DNA of 64,000 bases from Prorocentrum cordatum (Eukaryota; Sar; Dinophyceae; Prorocentrales; Prorocentraceae), in assembly GCA_963575745.1 (NCBI GenBank), contig CAUYUJ010003069.1, positions 40,862 to 104,861 of the forward strand, given 5' to 3'. Every line of letters starts with the position of its first letter. The stretch's first letter is position 1. The notes below the pieces were generated by a model. That model saw nothing but the letters and a program-made list of their open reading frames with translations, was not told the origin of the DNA and ran no database searches. Positions 20,171 through 28,721 of this stretch are shown here, piece after piece. A program made the position numbers and the translations under genes.

Positions 20171-22428
20171 ATGGCGTTGTTGGAAAAATTCGTGCAGTGA
20201 AGGCAGACATTGTAGCGATTATAGAATCCGTTGACAATAGTGACGACGAGACGAAGGCAAAACAGATGATTTCGAAAGCAGACAAAGTCATGACGATTCT
20301 TAGGCAACAAGGATTAGCTTATAGAGAGCGCATCCAGCCAGACAAAGTCGGAGTGGATCCCGAAAATAGATTCGGCCAAGGGCTGGATCCAATGGACGTA
20401 CATGCGTTGGGGCTCGAGATATTATCTGATGGGTTTAGCGAAAAGATGACATCGAACGCTACGTGTTTCGAGGTGGACCCGAACAGCACACGTCAGTACG
20501 ATTTCAACAAAGAACTCAGCGACAGCCCGGACGGTATGATACCGTACATCGCCGCCCACGATTTGAGAGCGACCACCGTCACATGCAGCCACACGACTGG
20601 TTTCATCAGAGCGGTGTTCCATGGTGCGAGTTCTGAGTTGGACGAGAAGTACACGACAGATGGGAAATTGTCGAAAGACAAGATAATTGCCGCCGACCCT
20701 GGGTTCAAAGATGTCTTGGAACGTGGCCTTATGTACTATGTCGCGCGGCATCAAGTCGCCAACGAGATTCCTCTTGTGGCAAACTTTTTGTCTGAAGCTG
20801 GAAACGCAGCACACGGCGTCGAACGGACCCAGACCAAAATTCAAACTTTGCTGCAAATACACACCCGTGCTGTGCGTGCCAGAAAAATGACAGGATCATA
20901 TAACTTGGATGGAATTGCAAGGTCTATTGAACAGGGGAAGCCTCATCTCAAAGGACAGGTGCGTGATATGGCAGATTACGTAATCAAGTGGGCAGGCGGC
21001 GAAGATAAACCAATTTTCCTTCGTGAGCTCGACGCGTTTTCGAAAACGCTACGAAGTCGGAGGGACATAAGTGGTCAGACATTCAAGTTGTTAGCTGGGA
21101 TAGACTACGCGTCGGCACCCGAATATATCACATCTCTCATCAAAGCGAGTCTTGTTGCTCCAGACAGCCACACACATAATGGAACGTCCAAGCTCGTGAC
21201 CAGTGCCGACGCGGTCGTCTACACTGGGAAAGGTCGCAAATCGATTGAGAAGTTCATTGATTATTTGAGAAAAGCGAAGACTTGGACATCCAACATCCCG
21301 AAAGACATGGAGATCCCGCAGGCTACGATTGTCAAGACCCTCAGCGATGCAGAGGTGCGGGCTATCATGTGCATACACAACAAGCGTTCGAAGTCAAGGA
21401 AGCATTTCGAAAGCATCGATTCTGTTTTCCAAGAGTTTCTCAGCGACATGTTCAAACTCAAAGCTGAGCTGAAGGATCACAAGCCGTTGCCATGGGTATA
21501 CAAAGATCTTGCACCCGCGCAGCCTTCGAAGACCGAGACTGTTCACATGAGGGAGTTCGGGGAGGCTGGATTGACCAAGAATTCGTTGGAGGCGATGGGC
21601 TTCAAAGTGGGGTCAATGGTGACAAAAACTAACGGACCTGATACAAGGTACGTGGTGGAATCTTGCACAGAGCAGAATGTCTCATTGAAGTCCGTTGCCA
21701 TGGCTAAGGCCAAACCATTCAAAGTGCCGATTGGAAAAGTTGCAGACGAATGCAAAGTTGTGCCGATTGAGGAATTATTTTCAATGGTCGTGAACGTCGA
21801 AAGTGCAAACGAGTTGGACCATCACGATATACAGATCGAACTGGGGAAATCCCGTGTGCGCGAAGCCCTCGCGCACACATACTATCGTACAGTTGGGACG
21901 GTTTCTGTGAATCTAGCATGGGCCAACACCCCTAAACCGAGCGTGAGGGAAATGACCACGACTACATCATACGAGAAGGGTGAGTTGATCTTGGTTCCAT
22001 TCTCGTCTGTAATTGGAGTGTCTAAAGAATGCCCTACCACGTCAGTCGCTCTCCGCACCCAAGGCGTTGCGCCCAAAGGCTACGAAGCATTTGTTTCTCC
22101 CAGGATCGACCTCCCGAAGTTTGGTAAATCAAGCCCAGAGCAGTTTGTGGTTCCATATTGGTTGGTGCCGTTGGCGAAGCAAGGGAGTGCCGTCAATCTC
22201 ATTCACGGCGTCGTGAGGGTAAAGCTGCCTGTCGAGAGCGCCGTCCTCCATGATGGCCCTTACAACAAGGGTTCACAGCTTGCAGAGACCATCGTGGAGA
22301 TTCCGATATTGTACAACTCTGTTGCGCTCAAGTCAGGGACAGCTTTGTATCGCAGCGATAAGGCGGCCCCGAAGAGGCCCTCCGACGCTGCGAGCTCTGC
22401 CGCTGGTGTAAAGAAGGTGAAGGCGTGA
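20171..22428 (+). CDS. Element gene A: 750-residue protein of unknown function
   Basis: One long frame (about 20158..22428) without a recognisable domain. In that frame the first ATG is deep in the protein. The ATG at 20171, one frame away, reads MALLEK and would join the long frame if the A5 run at 20184..20188 were A6. I therefore take 20171 as the start and the A-run as a sequence error or recent indel. The protein (about 752 residues) is mixed alpha/beta in character, with a Lys-rich middle and a basic C-terminal tail, PKRPSD...VKKVKA, like a nuclear localisation signal. It is the first gene inside the left end; genes B-E follow on the same strand. A structural or DNA-binding accessory role is inference only. 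Confidence 0.7.
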
Positions 22429-23358
22429 AGCCATCACCCAATGCATGCATGAACAATCTCTTCTCGCGAGCTCCCTCACAACGCACAGGGGGTGGATAGA
22501 ATTTAGGGACAGGGGGCAAAACCAGGAGATCGTTGGGAACATCTGAGGTTTGTAAATGCGTTAAGCTGTCCTCCCATCTGGTGCCCCGTCCTGCGGCCTG
22601 GCGCCCGCCGTGGCCACGTTGGTTCGAAGAAGCGCTCTCAAGTTGTTGGTTTTCAGCGCATCCAGTGTCCCCCTGGAGAATGACGTTAGACCCTCGCCCT
22701 CACCCCACCAAGCATCTCGATGTATGTCGCAAAGTTGTTAATGTGGTTGAGTTGCGCGGCACCGCCGTCGCCGTTGTCGGCCTCGAGTTTTTCGTTGCCC
22801 CTGTGCCAGCCCGACACGCGAGGCCGCAGTGCGTTCTGCTGAAGTATGGTCTTGTCTCCTCCCATCCTTCTCATGTCTCCTCGTCCTCGCCGCTCCTCCG
22901 AGGATTGCACGCCCCCCCCCAAGAAGACGTCCCCAAGGGGGCCCAAGAGGCCCCAAAAATGCACCAAAAAGGTTCCAAAGAGGCCCCAATACATCCACCC
23001 AGGGGCCCCCGATGTTACCCAAACGCAATAGACAAGTAGAAACGAGTAGACCAACAAATATGAAACGAGTAAGACGGGTAAATCAAGCTAACACACACAA
23101 GCACACATTGTGAACGAATAAAAACGCATGAAGCGGATGCAAAGAGTGAAACACATATAACGAGTTTTGTATCATCACACCACATACCATCATCACATTC
23201 ACCACACATCATACATCCAACGTGCATGGAGCCCAGTCCGAGCATTGTGCGATTGGGGTGTTGGCCCGAGCTGTGCTGTCCATGGTTTCTCTGCGTTTAT
23301 GTCCTGTGCTCACCGCGCATCATACATCCCACGAGCGTTGTGCGATTGGGGTGTTGGC
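22429..23358. other. Spacer between genes A and B
   Basis: No gene is supported. It contains CCCCAAGAAGACG-type degenerate repeats (22910..23010) and a direct duplication of about 40 bp (GTGCGATTGGGGTGTTGGCC at 23247 and 23340) just upstream of gene B. Confidence 0.5.
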
Positions 23359-23378
23359 CCGAGCTGTGCTGGCTCAAG
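23359..23378 (+). promoter_or_regulatory. DinoSL relict upstream of gene B
   Basis: CCGAGCTGTGCTGGCTCAAG aligns to the leader with CCG, AGC and TGGCTCAAG intact (about 16 of 21 positions). It is 41 nt upstream of the ATG at 23420. Confidence 0.5.
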
Positions 23379-23419
23379 CTTGCGCACCCCTCTGTATCTT
23401 GACTTGGCGCCTGAATATC

Positions 23420-23923
23420 ATGGCACACCCCGCTCCGCTTGTGCAGGCGTTGGGCCTGCAGTCGGCGCCCGATTCATACGAGCGCTTTCCCGACACAGTG
23501 ACAGAGTGGGAGCAGCAGCAAAGGGAGAAGGAGGAAGCGGAGGCAGCGAAGGGAGGAACGACCGAGGTCCAAGAGAGCCCTGACGACGATGCGGGCGCAG
23601 ATCCTAGCTTGCCAGTCGCCACAGCAGCTGAGAAGAGCCCGAGCGACGTAATGGGGGGCGACTCGCCCGCAACATCGGGCGATGGCCCCTATGCACGCCC
23701 GCGCCTTCACATCCCAGAGCTACGCAAGCGGTCGAGAGCATACGAGACATACGATGACATCGAGAACGTCGGCGATGACGTCAACGCGAAGGCGATGTTC
23801 CAGGCCATGCTGAACAATCCTGTATCTACGCATAGCGACCCCAGCAACAAAATGGTGAAGCGCACGTTCCGTGTCCTTTACGAGATCGAGGAGATCTGGG
23901 TCAGCAGCTCCCAGAAGCCGTGA
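23420..23923 (+). CDS. Element gene B: small acidic protein, unknown
   Basis: The ATG at 23420 opens 167 residues to the stop at 23923. Although the frame is open upstream, the relict SL at 23359..23378 supports this start. The N-terminal half is low-complexity and Glu/Ala/Ser/Asp-rich. The C-terminal half is more protein-like: ELRKRSRAYETYDDIENVGD, then a conserved-looking block KMVKRTFRVLYEIEEIWV. No family is recognised. It lies between genes A and C on the same strand and probably belongs to the element. Confidence 0.55.
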   Translation: MAHPAPLVQALGLQSAPDSYERFPDTVTEWEQQQREKEEAEAAKGGTTEVQESPDDDAGADPSLPVATAAEKSPSDVMGGDSPATSGDGPYARPRLHIPELRKRSRAYETYDDIENVGDDVNAKAMFQAMLNNPVSTHSDPSNKMVKRTFRVLYEIEEIWVSSSQKP

Positions 23924-24045
23924 GATGACAAACTTTCTGGTGAAGCCCGTGAAGGGCACTCAGCTCGCTATATTTATATAGTCTGGTCCATCTGCGGCCG
24001 CTGCCGCCATGTCCGTGGTGAACTTATCGGCTGCGCGCCCCCGAC

Positions 24046-24256
24046 AAAATACATCATTATCATCATCACCATCGTCATCGCGAATTGCGTTGCGGCATCA
24101 CCATCATCATCATCATCACCATCATCATCATCCTCATATCATCATCACCATCATCATCATCACCATCGCCATCATCATTACCATCATACCATCATCATCA
24201 CCATCATCATCACCACCATCATCATCACTATCATCATCATCACCATCACCATCATA
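24046..24256. repeat. (ATC)n microsatellite
   Basis: CATCAT/CACCAT triplets for about 210 bp between genes B and C. His-rich frames here are not genes. Confidence 0.95.
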
Positions 24257-24400
24257 TCTCATTGAGTTTTATTGTGGTATTTTGAACTGCGTTGCGTTGC
24301 ATTGTCCCAACAAGCGGAGCTGTGGTGGCACTGAGTCGCTGCCCTGGCGATAGCGTTGACGATGGAGTGGTGCGCAAGAGGGCGCGCTCGCATTCATGTC

Positions 24401-24423
24401 GCCGTAGCTGTTTTGGGCTCAAG
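24401..24423 (+). promoter_or_regulatory. DinoSL relict upstream of gene C
   Basis: GCCGTAGCTGTTTTGGGCTC followed by AAG: the leader with two substitutions and one inserted G. It is 55 nt upstream of the gene C ATG. Confidence 0.8.
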
Positions 24424-24478
24424 CCGTCGAGTGAGATTTATAGCACACGCTCGGACTTAAGTTGATTTTCGGACTCCA

Positions 24479-25231
24479 ATGCCGCTCACCCTTCGCCGTG
24501 AGTACGTCGTCATTTCCAGCGACCGAGATCAGAGCATCAATGGGAGCTGGGTTGCCAGGGTTGTCGAGCGCAATGGCGTGGAGTTCGTTGTGCCCAACCG
24601 CTCGGACCACAAATGCGTGAAGCTGCTGAAGAATAACTTCGACATGGTGACTGAATTGAAACGCCTCCGCAACGAGAAGGTAACTAAACTAATGCAGGAC
24701 ATCGAGCGTGCGGCGGACGAGATGGCGGACGCCGAGGAGGATAGCGATACTGGTGGGCCTCGCCTCAAACGCTCTCGGAGGCAGCTGGCCGACGAAATCA
24801 GCGAAGTCATTGAGCTTGACGTACAGGACACCTTCGAGAACTGGCACAAAGTCAGAGTGTTACGTGCCGCTGATGAGAGGGCGCTACTCCACTTGGAGCT
24901 CACCGTCGACAACATCAACCTCCTCCACAACGCTCCAATGCCCCGTGATCAGCCACTGTTCCGCCCGAGTGTCAACGATGAGAACATCAAGTGGATCTCT
25001 TCTCGGAATACTTTGAGGCTCAGTTACTTCGACATGGCAAGCCAGAGGTGGAAGGTGAAATCCATGAAGATCAAGTTCTCGTCTGACTACGCCGAGATGC
25101 AGGACCGCGTCGACAAGACGGTGAAAGTCTTGCAGACAATCTTCCAGGAGCACCACGGCGTCCACATCGACCCTGGCATCGCAGAGGCAGGGGAGGACGG
25201 AGGCGATGACGCTGATGTCGCAATGGAGTGA
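24479..25231 (+). CDS. Element gene C: 250-residue nuclear-type protein, unknown
   Basis: The ATG at 24479 is the first after the relict SL, and the frame is uninterrupted to the stop at 25231. The N terminus reads MPLTLRREYVVISSDRDQSI, followed by a region ending VVPNRSDHKCVKLLKNNF. Residues about 60-95 are helical and acidic (RAADEMADAEEDSDTGG), followed by RLKRSRRQ, a nuclear-localisation-like basic cluster. The C-terminal half is a compact block (VDNINLLHNAP... SYFDMASQRWKVKSMKIKF), ending in an acidic tail. No known family is identified. The intact frame and relict SL indicate a retroposed or recycled gene captured in the element. Confidence 0.7.
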   Translation: MPLTLRREYVVISSDRDQSINGSWVARVVERNGVEFVVPNRSDHKCVKLLKNNFDMVTELKRLRNEKVTKLMQDIERAADEMADAEEDSDTGGPRLKRSRRQLADEISEVIELDVQDTFENWHKVRVLRAADERALLHLELTVDNINLLHNAPMPRDQPLFRPSVNDENIKWISSRNTLRLSYFDMASQRWKVKSMKIKFSSDYAEMQDRVDKTVKVLQTIFQEHHGVHIDPGIAEAGEDGGDDADVAME

Positions 25232-25569
25232 GCTATAGGGCCGCGGGCATATACGTTCGGCGGTGGGGACGCTTGGCGTATACACGAGAGTCGGGTTTTG
25301 CAAGCGCGACCAGTGGCAGTCTGTCCTATGCATAGCAGGCCTGTCGCATCGGGGCATGAATCGCAGGTGCTGGCGCACGGGCGGCCACGGCCGAAACAGA
25401 TCGCACAATTGTGCGCGTACTAGCGACATACACAGCAGATCGTTGAAAAAAAACAACACCAACACCATCGCCACAAGTGCTCTCGGCATCATCCGCATGG
25501 TCATCAGCATCGTCTTTAGGAGCGATCTCGTCGTAGTCGTTTCCCGCCTCGGCGGGGCGAGCGAACAAG

Positions 25570-25760
25570 CACGAACTTCATGTAGCGAGCTCGACGTAAA
25601 AGCACGAGCTCGCTATAGCGAGCCCGCGCAAATGCACGGGCTTCAAAACGTAACATAGGTGCCTGAGGCACCTATGTTGGACTTTTAAGCCCGTGCACTT
25701 GCGCGAGCTCGCTATAGCGAGCTCGTGCTTTTACGTCGAGCTCTCTATATGAAGTTCGTG
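25570..25760. repeat. 191-bp foldback (MITE-like) palindrome inside the 12-kb element
   Basis: The arms CACGAACTTC (25570..) and GAAGTTCGTG (..25760) are exact inverses and the structure is symmetric about 25665. The inner stem AACATAGGTGCC (25652..25663) pairs exactly with 25667..25678 around a 3-nt loop, and the arms share GAGCTCGACGTAAAAGCACG and CGAGCTCGCTATAGCGAG blocks. There is no coding capacity. It is a foldback element nested between genes C and D, or a structural element. Confidence 0.9.
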
Positions 25761-25864
25761 TTTCTGGGGGGCGGCCTCGGAAGCGCCAGATCTGTCGGGC
25801 CAAGGGCGGCTGTTCGACGGCGTAGACGACGTCGTGAATGACGATGTCCTCCTCCCCCCCCTCC

Positions 25865-26085
25865 CGTCGGGCCCCAAGTTGGCCTAAGTAGGGGTCCCAA
25901 AAAAGAGCCCCGAGGCGGCCGCCAGGCCCTAAGTTGACCGACATGGAGATCCAAACAACGAGCCCCAAGGAGGCCGCCGAGCCCCAAGTTGACCGAAGTA
26001 TAGATCCCGCAAACGAGCCCCAAGGCGGCCGCTGAGCCCCAAGTTGACCAAAGTAGAGATCCCAAGCACGAGCCCCAAGTGCGGG
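25865..26085. repeat. About 61-bp tandem repeat, four degenerate copies
   Basis: Units start with GCCCCAAGTTGACC (about 25866, 25926, 25988 and 26035) and share AGTAGAGATCCC and GAGCCCCAAGGCGGCCGC. Confidence 0.7.
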
Positions 26086-26226
26086 GTTGGCGTGCTGAAG
26101 GTCCCTCGTCCTCCTCCTTCCCTCCTCCCTCTTCCTTCCCTCCTCCTCCTAGGGGGTCCCCGACGAACCTTCCCCCGCTATAGCATCCCCTCATCCTTTG
26201 TACCCTCGCCTGTCATTTCGCGGGGG

Positions 26227-26296
26227 GGAGGATTCCCATTTTTGTTCCTGGGCCTCGTCCTCAGGAGAGGCCCAGGGACAAAAATGGGAATCCTCC
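26227..26296. repeat. 30-bp stem hairpin just upstream of the gene D leader relict
   Basis: 26227..26256 pairs with 26267..26296 over 30 positions with a single G-T mismatch and a 10-nt loop. The stem includes GATTCCCATTTTTGT and its inverse. It ends 12 nt before the relict SL. Confidence 0.85.
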
Positions 26297-26308
26297 TCCT
26301 CCTCCATC

Positions 26309-26330
26309 CCCGTGGCCATTTTGGCTTAGG
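26309..26330 (+). promoter_or_regulatory. DinoSL relict upstream of gene D
   Basis: CCGTGGCCATTTTGGCTTAG: 19 of 22 leader positions conserved. It is preceded directly by a short CCTCCTCCTCC tract and lies 60 nt upstream of the ATG at 26391. Confidence 0.85.
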
Positions 26331-26390
26331 CAGGTTTGCGAGCTTGCAGTACAGACACAACGACGGTTGGCTGCACTCACGATTGGCGCA

Positions 26391-27923
26391 ATGGCTTCGG
26401 CGCATAGCGCGATCGTCACGGCACTTCAGCATCGGGTTCAGTTTGTCACTGCCCAAGCGGCGACTACAGGGACCCCCGTCGGCTCGATGCTAGACGCGCA
26501 GTTGCAGGCGATGTTGGTCCAGATTCAGCAGGCGACTGGGATCACGCTCCAGGGGGGGGCCGAGATCATGAACGAGGTAGGCCGTGGCCCGTGGACAGTA
26601 GAACACAGGCAGGCCTTCTCTATTGCCGTGAGCAATAACATTGCGGCGCCCGTCGCGCGGTCGACTCGTCCTACCCAGAAGCGCAGTGCCATCCGCAACT
26701 TCTTCACGGAAGGCGATTGGGCGATCTTCGAGAGCAGCCAGCTGACCGAAGAGCCGAAGCTGCAGGCGATGGCGAAGAGGCTTTCCATGCTCGGCATCGC
26801 GTGCCCATGCGAGAAGCTCTTGATGTCGGCACGCGCGTTGCTGGTCATGAAGGGCGACCTCCCGCCGAAGGACCACGCTCAGAAACGCGAAATGTGCCAC
26901 AACCTGTCGAAGCTGATCAAGATGCACGACAAGACGACTACATGGCCGTTCACCTACATCACGAACTACATGGACAGCCCCCTGACCTTGCCTCCAGAGA
27001 TTTATGCCCACGCATACGGCGCCGACGAGCCCTGTCCACCACCCCCACCGTTCGAGACGTCGGTCTACAACGATGCCGTCTTGGGAATGTGCTACAGGTC
27101 CAACCACACTGGCGTGTCGGGCAGCAAGAAATCCTCTGGCACCTCACTTGCTGTTCCGACCGCAGGCGCATTGCAGCAGCATCATCAACAAGTTGACGTG
27201 ATGCAGATGTGCATGGGGATGATGGGCGCGATGATGCAGCGCATGGGGGTGACGCCGACTGGAGCAGACAACGTCAACGACGGCGGCGTCAACATTACAA
27301 TTCTGAAGGGCGGCGCGGCTTCTCCCAAGTCTTCGGCGCCCTCTCATACGTTGAGTGCAGAGACTCTGTCTCTGGGGGGCTCGCCCAAGGAACCGATGCC
27401 AGCACTCCCCGCGCCAGCAGAGCCCGAGAAGACCGCGGCGGCCGCGGTTGATGAGGCCAAGGAGCTCGAGAAGAAGATGGTCGCATCTGCCCAGGCCGTC
27501 GGCCATCCCACCGCTGCATCGCAGGTAGGCGGCAAGCGCAAGGCGGCAGGGCATGCCGACGGCGCCGCCGACGGCGCCGCCGACGGCGACTCGGCTCCGG
27601 AGGCCCGGGCCAAAGGCAAGGCCAAGGCAAAGGGCAAGGGCAAGGCCAAGGCAAAAGCTAAGGCCAAGGCAACAGCTACCAAGGCCAAAGCCAAAGCCGC
27701 TGCCGCAGGTGGGCCATACATCATCAAGCATGGCAAGGTCACGGCCGACATCTCGCATCTCTTGACGCCCGAGTTTGCCAAGGGCTGCATCCCGAAGAAC
27801 TTCAAGTGCAAGGCTTACGACCGCGCGAAGTACCTAGCTCAGCAGGCGGGGTTGAGCAGTTCAGCTCAGACATCGGTTGCTCAGATGGCTTATGCCAAAG
27901 CAGCCGAGTACCTCGCGGCCTGA
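26391..27923 (+). CDS. Element gene D: 510-residue protein with Ala/Lys-rich basic tail
   Basis: The start is the first ATG (26391) after the relict SL, and the frame is intact to 27923. Residues 1-100 are helical and Ala/Gln-rich. Residues about 100-230 form a compact block with RSAIRNFFTEGDWAIFESSQ and a CPCEKLLMSARALLVMKGDL segment. A Met/Gln-rich stretch (HQQVDVMQMCMGMMGAMMQ) and an Ala/Pro-rich linker follow. Next is a histone-H1-like tract of KAKAKGKGKAKAKAKAK repeats (27600..27705), and the C terminus carries ISHLLTPEFAKGC. The basic tract suggests nucleic-acid binding; no family is recognised. It lies downstream of the hairpin and SL relict and upstream of the transposase gene. Confidence 0.7.
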   Translation: MASAHSAIVTALQHRVQFVTAQAATTGTPVGSMLDAQLQAMLVQIQQATGITLQGGAEIMNEVGRGPWTVEHRQAFSIAVSNNIAAPVARSTRPTQKRSAIRNFFTEGDWAIFESSQLTEEPKLQAMAKRLSMLGIACPCEKLLMSARALLVMKGDLPPKDHAQKREMCHNLSKLIKMHDKTTTWPFTYITNYMDSPLTLPPEIYAHAYGADEPCPPPPPFETSVYNDAVLGMCYRSNHTGVSGSKKSSGTSLAVPTAGALQQHHQQVDVMQMCMGMMGAMMQRMGVTPTGADNVNDGGVNITILKGGAASPKSSAPSHTLSAETLSLGGSPKEPMPALPAPAEPEKTAAAAVDEAKELEKKMVASAQAVGHPTAASQVGGKRKAAGHADGAADGAADGDSAPEARAKGKAKAKGKGKAKAKAKAKATATKAKAKAAAAGGPYIIKHGKVTADISHLLTPEFAKGCIPKNFKCKAYDRAKYLAQQAGLSSSAQTSVAQMAYAKAAEYLAA

Positions 27924-28685
27924 GTGGATGCATGCTTCTACAGTCTCTTTCTTTCTGCCCCTTCGCAGTGGGGCTGCGGTCGGGCCATGCGCACTATAGT
28001 ACACTCTACTCGTGGGCTGTCAGAGGGCCCAATGAAACGCCCTCGCTCTACTCCGCTGGCACCAGCCAACTCCGACCGAATGGAGGACGAACTCGCTCTA
28101 CTCCGCTGGCACCAGCCAGCTCCGACCGAATCCCCCCTTGGGACAGCTTGGAGGTTTCTTGGGCTGTCTTGGAGGCCATCTTGAGGCCATGTTAGGCCGT
28201 CTGCTTCGTAGGCCGTCTTTGAAACATAGTGTGGCCATCTTGGCGGTCTTGGAGGCCATCTTGGGCGTCTTGCAGGCCTCTTGGGCCGTCCTTGGTAAAT
28301 CTTATGGCGCATGATGTTATATATGTATATATATATATATATACACATGTATGTGTGTATATAGACATACATACAAACAAACTTGCGTACGTTCCTGCAT
28401 GCATACATACATTCATTTTCAGGGCCCCAGCGTGAGTATCTACAGCAAGAGCCCCCATGTGCACTTTTCGGGCCTTCTGAGACTCCTTTTGGATCCTTCT
28501 TGGGCCCTTAGCTTGGAGATCTACCATGTATATGATAGGTGTTCGTGGAGATGTACCCTGTATATGATAAGTGTTCGTGTGCGAGTGAAATGCAAGGAAG
28601 TCTCGAGCTGGAGCTCGACAGCCCACGTGAAATGAAATTTCCTGCCCGCCCATCCTCGCACCCAAACCCCAAACTCCTCCAATTT
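27924..28685. other. Spacer between genes D and E
   Basis: Contains a direct duplication of about 40 bp (CGCTCTACTCCGCTGGCACC at 28042 and 28094), degenerate TTGGAGGCCATCTTG repeats (28140..28300), a TA microsatellite (28317..28345) and a duplicated TGTATATGATA..GTGTTCGTG motif. No gene is seen. Confidence 0.6.
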
Positions 28686-28708
28686 CGTGAGCCATTTTGG
28701 CTCTCGAG
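28686..28708 (+). promoter_or_regulatory. DinoSL relict upstream of gene E
   Basis: CGTGAGCCATTTTGGCTC keeps the leader core AGCCATTTTGGCTC exactly, with one inserted G and a changed 3' end (TCGAG). The gene E ATG at 28722 is 13 nt further on. Confidence 0.75.
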
Positions 28709-28721
28709 GTGTTCTTCACAC

